Origin: Clostridium sp. M62/1
Lineage (GTDB): Bacteria; Bacillota; Clostridia; Lachnospirales; Lachnospiraceae
NCBI RefSeq assembly: GCF_020736365.1
Contig: NZ_CP085988.1
Location: 174,501-238,500 of the forward strand
Reading direction: 5' to 3'
Length of the DNA: 64,000 bases
Shown: positions 1 through 8,540 of the stretch, piece after piece
Numbering within the stretch: position 1 is the first letter of the stretch
Layout: each line of letters opens with the position of its first letter
Made by a program: the position numbers and the translations under genes
The notes under the pieces: generated by a model
What the model was told of the DNA's origin: nothing
The model's input: the letters and a program-made list of their open reading frames with translations, nothing else
The model's database searches: none

Positions 1-140
1 GAAACCGCTGGATGGTAGAGTCTGCTGATGTAGTCGTTGCTTATGTTCTCCATGATTGGGGTGGAGCTGCCACAACACTACGGTGCGCCAAACAAAAAAA
101 GAAACAAATTATTTCATACTGTGACGAGATGGGCAGCTGA
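1..140 (+). CDS. SLOG/DUF1273-family protein, C-terminal end only
   Basis: Partial gene entering from the left edge; codons are in phase from base 3 and the stop is TGA at 138-140. The visible 45 residues contain NRWMVESADVVVAYVLHDWG followed by GAA and a lysine-rich tail. This matches the C-terminal signature of the YpsA/DUF1273 branch of the SLOG superfamily (nucleotide-binding Rossmann-like proteins common beside mobilization genes in Firmicutes elements). The gene ends inside the first arm of the hairpin at 129-155, which looks like its terminator. Function is not known; assignment rests on the short conserved tail. Confidence 0.6.
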   Translation, partial: NRWMVESADVVVAYVLHDWGGAATTLRCAKQKKKQIISYCDEMGS

Positions 141-155
141 GACTGCCCATTTTTT
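129..155 (+). terminator. Hairpin with T-run before the relaxase
   Basis: ATGGGCAG (129-136) pairs with CTGCCCAT (143-150) and is followed by five T. It overlaps the stop of the SLOG gene and lies only a few bases before the GGGAGGG ribosome site of the relaxase. It is either the terminator of the upstream gene or an attenuator of the relaxase message. Confidence 0.7.
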
Positions 156-171
156 GAAGGGAGGGAACTTC

Positions 172-1492
172 ATGGCAACAACACGAATTATGCCGCTGCA
201 CATCGGCAAGGGCCGCACAGAAAGCACTGCGATCAGTGATATTATCGACTATGTGGCTAATCCCCAAAAGACCGACAACGGCAGGCTCGTTACCGGATAT
301 GAGTGTGATAGCCGGATCGCAGACACAGAATTTGTTATGGCCAAGCGTCAGTATATTGCCACCACCGGAAGGGTGCGTGGAAAAGACGATGTGATTGCTT
401 ACCATGTCCGTCAGTCCTCCCGTCCTGGCGAAATCACGCCGGAAGAAGCCAACCGGCTGGGCGTGGAATTTGCCAAACGGTTTACCAAAGGTAATCACGC
501 CTTTATTGTTTGCACTCACATTGACAAAGCCCATGTGCATAATCACATTATTTGGAGTTCTGTCAATCTGGACTGTGACCGAAAATTCCGAAACTTCTGG
601 GGCAGCACAAAGGCTGTTCGGCGTTTGAGCGACACCATCTGCATCGAAAATGGATTGTCCATTATCGAGAATCCCAATCCCCATGGCAAAAGCTACAATA
701 AATGGTTGGGCGATAAGGCGAAGCCATCCCATCGGGAGCAGCTGAGAATGATGATCGACCAGGCACTGGAGCAAAAGCCTACAGACTTTGATGAGTTACT
801 GAAAATGCTTTCCGAGATGGGCTGCGAAGTAACCCGGCGCGGAAAAGCAATTCGCCTCAAGGCTCCCGGATGGAAAAATATTGCCCGGATGGATGAAGGA
901 CTGGGAACCGGATATAGTGAGGCAGAAATTCGTGCGGTACTGGCAGGGAAAAAGCAGCACACACCCCGTAAAAAATCCACCGTACAAGCGGAGCCTCCCA
1001 AGGTTAATCTGCTGGTGGACATCCAAGAAAAACTCCGTGCTGGAAAAGGTGCTGGAGGAAAAAGCGGCAGCGGCTACAGCCCACCATAACGAACTGTCGG
1101 CACAGATCAAAGCGGCAGAAAAACGCATGGCGGAGATTGCTGTCTTGCGGACCCACATCATCAATTATGCTAAGACCCGCGAGATCTATGTAGCTTATCG
1201 ACAGGCTGGTTACTCTAAGAAATTCTGCCAGGAACATGAAGCAGAAATCCTGCTCCACCAGGCAGCAAAAAATGCTTTCGACGATATGGGGGTTAAGAAG
1301 CTGCCCAAGGTCAGAGAATTGCAAACTGAGTATGCCAAGCTCCTGGAGGAAAAGAAAAAAATCTATGCTGAATACCGGCGTTCCCGCGAAGAAATGAGGG
1401 AACTTTTGACGGCCAAAGCGAATGTGGATCGGCTGCTGAAAATGGACGAGGAGCAGAAACAGGAGAAAGAAAAAGACCACGACCAGCGGTGA
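172..1492 (+). pseudogene. MOBP-type relaxase, broken by an internal deletion/frameshift
   Basis: The relaxase should nick oriT and pilot the strand in transfer. Translation from ATG 172 (ribosome site GGGAGGG) gives MATTRIMPLHIGKGR and the N-terminal nuclease domain, including the histidine motif HVHNHIIW, then an LRAGKGAG motif near 1036-1062. That frame ends with a foreign tail at 1089. The family's C-terminal helical part (EEKAAAATAHHNELSAQIKA onward) continues in the next frame to the stop at 1492. The segment normally lying between GKGAG and EEKAA (about 30 residues, judged from the relatives I know) is missing. GGTGCTGG lies at the junction, so a microhomology deletion is likely. The nuclease domain alone might still be made. 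Confidence 0.85.
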
Positions 1493-1529
1493 GCTGATCG
1501 CGGTCAAAAGCGTTCGCAGAACGCGTGGC

Positions 1530-1548
1530 CACAGGATAAAATCCTGTG
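1530..1548. repeat. 8-bp inverted repeat after the relaxase
   Basis: CACAGGAT and ATCCTGTG are separated by three A. No T-run follows, so a terminator is not well supported. It lies in the 250-bp gap between the relaxase remnant and tetR, which otherwise holds only the tandem repeat at 1620-1649 and an AT-rich promoter-like stretch. Confidence 0.5.
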
Positions 1549-1619
1549 TTCAAAGGGGCTTGGGGGCAGCGCCCTCAACAAGCGTTTGTGGCGAAATGGA
1601 TAGCCACAAGCATTGCTTG

Positions 1620-1649
1620 CCGCTATTTAGTTCACCGCTATTTAGTTCA
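1620..1649. repeat. Perfect tandem 15-bp direct repeat upstream of tetR
   Basis: CCGCTATTTAGTTCA occurs twice head to tail (1620-1634, 1635-1649), about 100 bp before the tetR start. It could be a paired regulator operator or a local duplication. No further copies were noticed nearby. Confidence 0.8.
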
Positions 1650-1746
1650 TAAAAAATTTTCAAAATATAGTTGTATATTTTTTTCTGTGCAGTTATTATA
1701 TAAATACCGTTTTATGATTTTGTTCTTTATAGGGGGATGGGAAGAT

Positions 1747-2364
1747 ATGGCACGAAAAGCCTATTCTGAAGAAGATAGAGTGCAAGTGCGGAATGCCCTA
1801 ATGACCACCATGATTCAGTGTATCGCGGATCGGGGATTGATTCACAGCAGTATTGATGTTTTGTGCAGAAAAGTAGAGATCTCCAAGACCTTCTTCTACA
1901 GTTTTTTCTCATCCAAGGAAGAACTGGTGCTCTACGCCCTGCGATACCAACAGCCCAAGCTGCTGGATTATGCCAGATCCCTAATGGAGGACCCCGGACT
2001 CAGTTGGCGGGCGGGAGTGGAAACCTTTCTGAAAAACTGCTGTTATGGAGCTAAAAGCGGAGTTGCCGTTTTGTCCATTGAGGAGGAGCAGCAAGTACGC
2101 CACTGCCTTTCCGAGGAGAATTTCCAGGCGTTCCGGCGGGATCAGATTATTTTTTATGGAAAGCTGCTTTCCATCTTTGGCCTCCCTGTGGACAGTATTG
2201 ATCCCCGGCTGTTTGGCAATCTGGCCCTCAGCATGATGATGGTACACAAAGCCATTCCAGACACCATGCCATTTCTATTCCCAGAGGTGGCGGAGGATAT
2301 GGTGGACTTCCAGGTCAGGGCTCTGGTGGACGAGATGGAGCGGGTAAAAGAGCATGTGCGGTAG
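1747..2364 (+). CDS. TetR/AcrR-family transcriptional regulator
   Basis: A 205-residue one-component repressor. The N-terminal helix-turn-helix spans about residues 8-52, with DVLCRKVEISKTFFYSFFSS as the recognition region and the typical FYxxFxSKEEL sequence. The C-terminal helical half would bind an unknown ligand. ATG 1747 was chosen because it follows AGGGGGATGGGAAG and starts the canonical N terminus; upstream in-frame codons give junk. It directly precedes the immunity array in the same direction, separated by a strong terminator, so it is the obvious candidate regulator of the array or of itself. The tandem repeat at 1620-1649 is a possible operator. Confidence 0.9.
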   Translation: MARKAYSEEDRVQVRNALMTTMIQCIADRGLIHSSIDVLCRKVEISKTFFYSFFSSKEELVLYALRYQQPKLLDYARSLMEDPGLSWRAGVETFLKNCCYGAKSGVAVLSIEEEQQVRHCLSEENFQAFRRDQIIFYGKLLSIFGLPVDSIDPRLFGNLALSMMMVHKAIPDTMPFLFPEVAEDMVDFQVRALVDEMERVKEHVR

Positions 2365-2480
2365 GTGAAAGCAAATGGATAGAGATGAGTACCCATGTCC
2401 AAACGGACGGGAAAGACAGCAGAATATCGTCAGACACAGAGCCTTGGGATACAGGTCTTGGTTCTGTGCGGCCTTTTCGC

Positions 2481-2528
2481 GCCCTGCGTCAGCCTGTCCA
2501 AATGACAGGGTGTCGCAGGGCATTTTTT
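2481..2528 (+). terminator. Strong Rho-independent hairpin just before the array
   Basis: GCCCTGCG (2481-2488) pairs with CGCAGGGC (2514-2521), and inside it CCTGTC pairs with GACAGG across a 5-base loop. ATTTTTTATT follows. It lies about 25 bases before the first array gene. The 115 bases between tetR and this hairpin contain no convincing gene. It terminates tetR transcription or acts as a conditional attenuator for the array. Confidence 0.85.
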
Positions 2529-2553
2529 ATTGTTCGGAAAGAGGTGGCCTGAT

Positions 2554-4023
2554 ATGAGTTTACCAAAACGAAATAGTGCGGACGGGCGCTGTTACTGGAT
2601 GAAGCCCGAGGTGCAGGAGGAACTGCAACCGCTCTTTGACCAGTGTATCCAGGATGCCATTGACGGGAGAATCACGCGGCTTGATTCCCTCTGGCCGCCG
2701 GTAGTGGTCAGCAGCGAAGGCGCACCCTTTGAGGTGCACGCTCTGGTGAGAAAATGGACCGAAGCGCAGCAGGCCGAGACCCTTGACGCGGAAAAGGCCA
2801 TTGCTTTCAGCGAAAACCTGCGCCGCCAGAGCCGCTGGGGTGAAATTGACTACTATTTACTTGATATGCTGAAACGGGAGCTACAAGAGAAGTATTTTGT
2901 TGTGACAGGCAATGAAGATGATCACTTCTGGGATCGGGAGTATTCCCTGAAACCAGGTATCCGTGCAGAGGAGGTCCCGGAGCCGCTGCTGCGTTTTGCC
3001 TGCTATGTGGCGGTGAGCTATAAAGTGTATGGTTTGGACTTTGAGTATCTGGACGCCAATTACCTCTTTGGATTGGTGGAGAAAGTCCGTCCGGATATGG
3101 TGAAAAAGCTCCGGGAACACGGGACCGGCAAGCTGCCGCTCTCTCTGCAAAAGAGGAAAACAGAGCACTTCACTGCATCGGCCAACGATGCCTTTGCTGT
3201 GATCCGTATTACTGCCAGGGACAACACGGAGGAATGCTGCCGTGAAGTGCTGAACTACCTGTGTGAGATTCTGGAGCAGGAGGATTTTCCCCGCAGCTAT
3301 GCGGTGGAGTTCAAAGGGCCGGAAAAGAGTTATCTTCCCATCACAGGACTGCCCAAAAAGGGAGTAAACCAGCTCTTTGCCTGTGCCGTGGAGTACCCCG
3401 GCCTCCACCCCCTGATGGAACAGTACGCCCGGCTTGCCATGCGGCAATATGAGCAGTACACCAATCTCAGCGATGAGCAGTGCGCGCTCCCCGGAAGTTT
3501 TGCCGTGTTCGCCCTGGGAATGCTGGGGCAAGAGTGGCGGCAGCTGGTATGGGATTATCTCGATCTCTGCGATGATGAGCACTCCCACTTACAGGAAAAA
3601 TTCCTCCGGGAGTATGTGAAACAGTTCGGATTTACCGCCGATACCGTCCCTGTATTTGTCCGTGGGGTGCTGTCCATGCAGAACATGAAGTATTCCAAGG
3701 ACTATGCCGCGTGGATGGCAAACGCAGAAAGCCTGGACGCTCTGCTGGAGGCAAAAACCCACCTGTCCGAGATCGTTCCAAGCGGTTTTTCCTCCGACGA
3801 GGATGACGATGATGACGAGGAACCCGCCGAGGAAACAGAAGCCAGCCCGGAGGAAGTGCTGCAATACGCATGGGAGACGGTCTGCTATGTGATCTGGGGA
3901 AAGGGCAGCGCCAAGGGTGGTCAAAAAGTGGTGGAAGCAGCTTCGGAGGAACTGAAAGAGCGTTGCCGGCAGATTTTTATTCCAATCACGGAGAGCCTGG
4001 AAGAAAGAGGTGGCCTGCTATGA
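2554..4023 (+). CDS. Putative immunity-array protein, tandem paralog 1
   Basis: A 489-residue soluble protein of unknown function. I think it belongs to a family catalogued as DUF6138, but cannot confirm this. The start MSLPKRNS at 2554 follows GAAAGAGGTGG. The middle third is the most conserved when compared with the next gene: KTEHFTASANDAF, RSYAVEF, LPKKGVNQLFACAVEY and LCDDEHSHLQ recur nearly unchanged. An acidic linker (EDDDDDEEPAEETEA, about residue 415) precedes a short C-terminal helix region. There is no signal peptide or membrane segment. It overlaps the next gene by ATGA, so the two are translationally coupled. An immunity or toxin-neutralising role is inferred only from its neighbours. 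Confidence 0.8.
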   Translation: MSLPKRNSADGRCYWMKPEVQEELQPLFDQCIQDAIDGRITRLDSLWPPVVVSSEGAPFEVHALVRKWTEAQQAETLDAEKAIAFSENLRRQSRWGEIDYYLLDMLKRELQEKYFVVTGNEDDHFWDREYSLKPGIRAEEVPEPLLRFACYVAVSYKVYGLDFEYLDANYLFGLVEKVRPDMVKKLREHGTGKLPLSLQKRKTEHFTASANDAFAVIRITARDNTEECCREVLNYLCEILEQEDFPRSYAVEFKGPEKSYLPITGLPKKGVNQLFACAVEYPGLHPLMEQYARLAMRQYEQYTNLSDEQCALPGSFAVFALGMLGQEWRQLVWDYLDLCDDEHSHLQEKFLREYVKQFGFTADTVPVFVRGVLSMQNMKYSKDYAAWMANAESLDALLEAKTHLSEIVPSGFSSDEDDDDDEEPAEETEASPEEVLQYAWETVCYVIWGKGSAKGGQKVVEAASEELKERCRQIFIPITESLEERGGLL

Positions 4024-5402
4024 GTTTACCGAAACGAGACGGCGTGCATGGCCGTTATTATCTGATCCATAAACCGGACACAGACCCCGAAGTGCTGGAA
4101 CAAGCCGATCAGTGCATTCAGGATGTGTTGGATGGAACCGCAAAAGAAAACCATTCCGGCTACCCGGTGGTTGTTCGGAATCAAAACGGAACACCCTTTC
4201 TTCCCAGCCAGCTGCTGGAGCGGTACCTGTCCAAACTGCCTTTGAAGGGATTTCCCTATGCGGATGCGGTCGCCTTCTGCGATGCCCTGCGGCGGCTGGC
4301 GGGCTGGAAAGAGATTGACCACACACTGGGACAATACATCGAACATCAGGTGCAGGAGCGGTATTTTGAGGTTGGAGAGAAAGAGGATTACTTTTCCGCT
4401 TACCCGCCCTGCACCGTGTGGCCCGAACTGAGGCCGGAGGATGTGGATGACGGCCTGCTGCGCTTTGCCTGCTATGTGGCGGTCTGTTATACGGTATATG
4501 GAGCCAGCTACAACTCCCTCACCACCGAGCACATTCTCGGCCTGGTTTCCCAGATTCGCCCGGACATGGTGAAGCAGCTGAAAACGGGCGGCAGCGGCAA
4601 ATTGCCAAAGGACATCCAGCGGCGTAAGACGGAGCATTTCACCGCATCGGCCAATGATGTGTTTGCTACCATCCGCATCACCGCCAGGGACTCCACGGAG
4701 GAGTGCTATGCTGAAATTCTGGATTACCTGTGTGCGGTGTTGGAGCAGGAGGGATTTCCCCGCAGTTACTCGGTGGAGTTCCGTGGGAAGGAAAAACTCT
4801 ATCTGCCCATTCCCGGTCTGCCCAAAAAGGGCGTCAATCAGCTCTTTGCCTGTGCTGTGCAACACCCCAATCTGCATCCGGCTATGGCGCGATACGCTCG
4901 TCTGGCTATGCGGGAATTTGAGTGGTACCAAAACCTCTCAGATGAAGCCTGTGCGATGCCCGGCACCTTCGCCGTGTTTGCCCTGGGGCTGGAGGGAGAA
5001 CCGTGGGCACCGCTGGTGACGGAGTATCTGGATCTCTGCGATGACGAGCACTCCTCCCTGCAAGGGAAATTCCTTCATGCCTTGATCCGAAAGTTTGGGT
5101 TCCAACCATGGACGCTGGGGGTATTGGTGCGGGGCGCATTATCTATGCAGTGGCTGGAGCCTGCCAGAGAATTCCGCAGCCTGATAGCCAATAGGGAAAG
5201 CCTGGATGCACTGCTGGCAGTCAAGCGCCGCTTTTCCGCTTATCTCCTGCCGGAAGAAAACGAAGACCCGAAATTCCGGGCCATCGCTTGGCAGAGCCTG
5301 CTCTGGGCCATCTGGGGGCAAGCCTCTGAAAACGGCGGCAGCAAGGTCATTAAGACGGCTCCGAAGGAACTGAGAGAAAGGTATCAGGAAATTTTTCAAT
5401 AG
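4020..5402 (+). CDS. Putative immunity-array protein, tandem paralog 2
   Basis: A 460-residue paralog of the preceding gene, beginning MSLPKRDG at ATG 4020, which overlaps the upstream stop as ATGA. Conserved stretches include KTEHFTASANDVF, RSYSVEF, LPKKGVNQLFACAVQH and LCDDEHSSLQ. It lacks most of the acidic linker seen in paralog 1. The duplication includes the ribosome site: AAAGAGGTGGCCTG precedes both starts. Both copies are full length, which suggests selection for two related but diverged specificities rather than a recent accident. No known catalytic motif is visible. Confidence 0.8.
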   Translation: MSLPKRDGVHGRYYLIHKPDTDPEVLEQADQCIQDVLDGTAKENHSGYPVVVRNQNGTPFLPSQLLERYLSKLPLKGFPYADAVAFCDALRRLAGWKEIDHTLGQYIEHQVQERYFEVGEKEDYFSAYPPCTVWPELRPEDVDDGLLRFACYVAVCYTVYGASYNSLTTEHILGLVSQIRPDMVKQLKTGGSGKLPKDIQRRKTEHFTASANDVFATIRITARDSTEECYAEILDYLCAVLEQEGFPRSYSVEFRGKEKLYLPIPGLPKKGVNQLFACAVQHPNLHPAMARYARLAMREFEWYQNLSDEACAMPGTFAVFALGLEGEPWAPLVTEYLDLCDDEHSSLQGKFLHALIRKFGFQPWTLGVLVRGALSMQWLEPAREFRSLIANRESLDALLAVKRRFSAYLLPEENEDPKFRAIAWQSLLWAIWGQASENGGSKVIKTAPKELRERYQEIFQ

Positions 5403-5420
5403 ACTATAAGGAGGACTCGG

Positions 5421-6512
5421 ATGAGTGAAGTAAGCTATTCAAATGTACCTCCCATGATGGCTGCCATCAAAAGTGGTGACATAGAGGCGATTCGTTCCCT
5501 GCTTCACGCAGGGCATTCTCCCAATGAGCCACAATGCTATCATGTAATGATTGGAGATTGGCCGCGGGATGACGAAGCCTCTCCGCTGGAATTGGCTGTA
5601 CTGGAAAATCGGATGGACATGGTACAGCTCCTGATCGAATGCGGAGCAGATTTGACCCATAACCCGGAAGAATTGCTTTGTGGTTCCCTGCGCAGTCAAG
5701 ACCTGACCCTGTTTTCCTTTTTGGTAGATGTGGGAGTCAGAATCCCCGCAACGCAAAGGGATATATGCAGGCTGTTTCTCCACTTGGTGGATCGGGATGA
5801 GCCTAATGTACTCCCCATTTTGAAAAGGATGGGCATGGATTTGAAACAATACGGCGGTGAAGCCCTGCGCAGTATGGCGAGCCATGGAAATCAGCTGCTG
5901 GTGGAGTATCTGATTCAAAACGGGGCGGACATCAACTATCACAAGCCAGATATGGTGTTTCCCTACGCTTCGACTCCTGTCACTGAAGCTGCACGGCACA
6001 ACGATTTTTCTATGGTGCGCTGGCTTGTGGAACAGGGTGCAGACATCACCATCCCGGATAAATACGGTGACCGGCCCTACACCGTGGCAGTACAGAACAA
6101 AAATCAGGAAATGGCCGCCTACTTAAAAGCTCTGGAGCCGGAGGAATGGCATAACGAACAGGAAAAGGCGCGTCAACTCATGCCTTACAAGCTGCCTGCC
6201 AAGCTGGTGGAATACTTAAAGACCGGCCCCTTGCGTCTGGAATTTCCAGAGCGGGAACTGGTGAAATGGGCGGAACTGTACCCCTACATGGATTTACAGG
6301 AGATGACCTGGAAACGGAAAAAGTTGCTCTCCCTTATGGCGAAAATGGACAATTACAGCGACTATTTGCTGCTGTGGAGTCCCAGAGATAAGAAACTCTG
6401 GTATCTGGACATTGAGCATAAGGAGTTTCATCCGTTAGCCAAATGGGAGGAATTTATTGCTGATCCCGGAAAATATCTTAATGGAATGATTGAGGGCGAG
6501 TTTGAGGAATAA
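5421..6512 (+). CDS. Ankyrin-repeat protein with C-terminal SUKH/SMI1-like region
   Basis: A 363-residue protein. Residues 1-240 hold ankyrin repeats, for example PMMAAIKSGDIEAIRSLLHA, LELAVLENRMDMVQLLIECGAD, LLVEYLIQNGAD and VTEAARHNDFSMVRWLVEQG. The last 110 residues (from about PYKLPAKLVEYLKTG) resemble an SMI1/KNR4-type (SUKH) immunity domain, with a central YLLLWSPRDKKLWYLDIEHKEF strand pattern. Both domains are documented immunity folds for polymorphic toxins. ATG 5421 follows TAAGGAGGA. It sits 18 bases after paralog 2. The SUKH call is less certain than the ankyrin call. Confidence 0.82.
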   Translation: MSEVSYSNVPPMMAAIKSGDIEAIRSLLHAGHSPNEPQCYHVMIGDWPRDDEASPLELAVLENRMDMVQLLIECGADLTHNPEELLCGSLRSQDLTLFSFLVDVGVRIPATQRDICRLFLHLVDRDEPNVLPILKRMGMDLKQYGGEALRSMASHGNQLLVEYLIQNGADINYHKPDMVFPYASTPVTEAARHNDFSMVRWLVEQGADITIPDKYGDRPYTVAVQNKNQEMAAYLKALEPEEWHNEQEKARQLMPYKLPAKLVEYLKTGPLRLEFPERELVKWAELYPYMDLQEMTWKRKKLLSLMAKMDNYSDYLLLWSPRDKKLWYLDIEHKEFHPLAKWEEFIADPGKYLNGMIEGEFEE

Positions 6513-6525
6513 GGAGAGAACACAA

Positions 6526-6927
6526 ATGACAAAAGATCAACTCTTATCTTTATGGAATGCGGATAACTGGGAGGTAATGAGTTGCGGGGTCTACTTTACG
6601 GCTCACCGGGCAGATAAGGAACTGCATATCAACTGCAATGATTATACCGAGGCAGAGATTCTGGCAATGCCCTTCTGGGAGCGATTAGCTCAGGAACTGG
6701 ATGAGCTGGACCGGCAGGCCCACGAGATCTTACAGAAAGAATTCCCTGATGATGAGGACATCCCCGATCTGCCCCTGACCGACATCACGATAGACAAGTC
6801 CGGCTGCTACGGGACATTTTCCCTCTGCTACGATACTGGGGACTCTCCGGCTGGGGAACTCTATCTCAATGTGTCCTTTGACGAGCAGTTCGTGCCAAGT
6901 CCGAAGGTTGGCTACGACACCTTTTAA
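6526..6927 (+). CDS. Small acidic protein of unknown function in the array
   Basis: A 133-residue soluble acidic protein starting MTKDQLLSLWNADNWEVMSC at ATG 6526 after AAGGAGAGAA, 13 bases behind the ankyrin gene. The middle is helical (WERLAQELDELDRQAHEIL), and the C-terminal half is beta-rich and ends in LYLNVSFDEQFVPSPKVGYD. Size and composition fit small immunity proteins with a DUF2004/DUF2262-like layout, but I do not recognise a family. Confidence 0.7.
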   Translation: MTKDQLLSLWNADNWEVMSCGVYFTAHRADKELHINCNDYTEAEILAMPFWERLAQELDELDRQAHEILQKEFPDDEDIPDLPLTDITIDKSGCYGTFSLCYDTGDSPAGELYLNVSFDEQFVPSPKVGYDTF

Positions 6928-6944
6928 TACAGGGAGGCTCCCCT

Positions 6945-7778
6945 ATGGCATTAAAAATGAACTTTCGTGAAGTCACCCCGGAAGATACCGAAATTCTTCG
7001 TATGATAGCGTTGAGAAACGGGAAAGCAGAAGATTACCTCTGCTGCGATGTTACCAATGAGGATGGTGTAACGCAGACTACCTGGTATAGTAAGGCGGAT
7101 GTGGCCCTCTGGGGGGAGGATTATATCCGGGCGCACACCACAATGAAGTACAGCGATTATAGCGGATGGATCATCATTCTGGATATGGAGCCGTGGAACG
7201 ATACACAGGCATCACCACGAAAAAAGAAGAAACGGGATTCCTTTCCCCAAATCCCTACCTGGCTGGAGGGCCATGTCAAAGAACGAAAACAAAAGCGCCT
7301 GCCCACCGTGACCCTCTGCTCCTCTGCCGGAAATGAACTGCTGGAAGTGTGGTATTACGGAGAATTGCTCACAGTGAAGGGAGAGTCCCAATCCTATATC
7401 ATAGATAGAGGCGAGACCCCCGGACTGGTGGCAGCCCGCGACCCAGAGAGCGGCGAGGAGTTCGTCATCTTCGACGGTGGGCAGCATGGTTATGATAATA
7501 TGTTCTGCGATGAACACAATCCAGCCCAGCTGGCGCATCGCCCCCTCCAGCGGTATGAGATCCCTGCCTCCAAGTTGGTGCTGGAACTGGGCTACAATAT
7601 CGACTATGAGGATGAAAAAGAGAGCTTCGAGGTAGACGAGGCTGATACCGTGGAACTGGTTAACGGTGAGCGGATGCCCTGGGAGCAGGTCAAACGGGAC
7701 GGCATTGACTACATTGCACTTTACTATGTGAATGATAAAGGAAAACAGTTGCAGATTCTGGATGCGGAACTGGCATGA
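6945..7778 (+). CDS. Unrecognised array protein
   Basis: A 277-residue soluble protein, MALKMNFREVTPEDTEILRM, start ATG 6945 with ribosome site GGGAGG, 17 bases after the previous stop. A basic patch PRKKKKRDSF (about residue 90) divides an N-terminal domain (WYSKADVALWGEDYIRAHTT, GWIIILDME) from a C-terminal domain containing SYIIDRGETPGLVAARDPES and FVIFDGGQHGYDNMFCDEHN. No catalytic signature was identified. Its array position suggests an immunity-type role, but this is inference. Confidence 0.7.
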   Translation: MALKMNFREVTPEDTEILRMIALRNGKAEDYLCCDVTNEDGVTQTTWYSKADVALWGEDYIRAHTTMKYSDYSGWIIILDMEPWNDTQASPRKKKKRDSFPQIPTWLEGHVKERKQKRLPTVTLCSSAGNELLEVWYYGELLTVKGESQSYIIDRGETPGLVAARDPESGEEFVIFDGGQHGYDNMFCDEHNPAQLAHRPLQRYEIPASKLVLELGYNIDYEDEKESFEVDEADTVELVNGERMPWEQVKRDGIDYIALYYVNDKGKQLQILDAELA

Positions 7779-7862
7779 GTACAATAGGACTGTTTTGGTA
7801 AGAATTTGATGATTACTGGTGTTGATGATGTAAGCCGAGAAAAGAAGTAAGGTGTGTGATCA

Positions 7863-8519
7863 ATGATTACTGGAAAGTATTTGGAGAATCCAGCATTATA
7901 TAGTCCCGATGAACTCGAACGATTGGACAACCATATCGAAAAATATTTTGGAAAAGCCACAACAGTGGTTCATGAGTTTTTCAGCGAAGATATTCATGTT
8001 GATGTCTCCATCATTCCGCCCCATGAGGAACATAACTATTATACTTTGGTAACCACAGGCATGGGTGCGTTTTCGATGAAGATCCCAAGTGAATACCAAG
8101 AGGATGGCCTTCCCTCTCGGATAGAACTGATGATGTGCCTTCCGCCTGAGTGGAACCCTGAAAGTAAGGAAAGCCAAGAAAATTGGCCAGTAGAGTTGCT
8201 TCGCTATTTAGCGAGGTTTCCAATCATAGAAAGCACTTGGCTGGGCTATGGGCATTCTATTCAAAACGGAACACCATACGCAGACAATACATTGCTGGCA
8301 GGGTGTGTTCTTTTAGGCGTACAGGATGCGCCGGAGGGTGCTGCCGTCTGTAAGCTCTCAGATGGAAGTTGGGTCGGTTTTTATCAGGTGATTCCTCTGA
8401 CAGAGAATGAACTGGAATACAAGATTCAGCATAGTACAGATGAAATGCTGGAATACATGGAAGATGTAGACCATGTTGTATATTTCCAAAGACCGGATAC
8501 TAATTTTGAATCACATTAG
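7863..8519 (+). CDS. Suppressor-of-fused (SUFU) domain protein
   Basis: A 218-residue protein that is essentially one SUFU domain (the bacterial immunity-type relative of eukaryotic Suppressor of Fused). Supporting pattern: HEFFSEDIHVDVSIIPP, NYYTLVTTGMGAFSMKIP, ELMMCLPPEW, ENWPVELLRYLARFP, TWLGYGHSIQNGTPYADNT and FYQVIPLTENELEYKI. ATG 7863 lies behind TAAGGTGTG, after an 84-base gap. The same domain recurs inside the giant protein at 15984-20414, with matching motifs, so the standalone gene and the fused domain share an origin. SUFU proteins bind and neutralise toxin domains in polymorphic toxin systems. Confidence 0.92.
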   Translation: MITGKYLENPALYSPDELERLDNHIEKYFGKATTVVHEFFSEDIHVDVSIIPPHEEHNYYTLVTTGMGAFSMKIPSEYQEDGLPSRIELMMCLPPEWNPESKESQENWPVELLRYLARFPIIESTWLGYGHSIQNGTPYADNTLLAGCVLLGVQDAPEGAAVCKLSDGSWVGFYQVIPLTENELEYKIQHSTDEMLEYMEDVDHVVYFQRPDTNFESH

Positions 8520-8540
8520 CAGAATAAGGAGAGAAGCAAA

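Noticed and set aside
2375..2557. Small gene between tetR and the array
   Set aside because: The 60-codon frame runs through the strong terminator hairpin and into the next gene's ribosome site, and has no ribosome site of its own.
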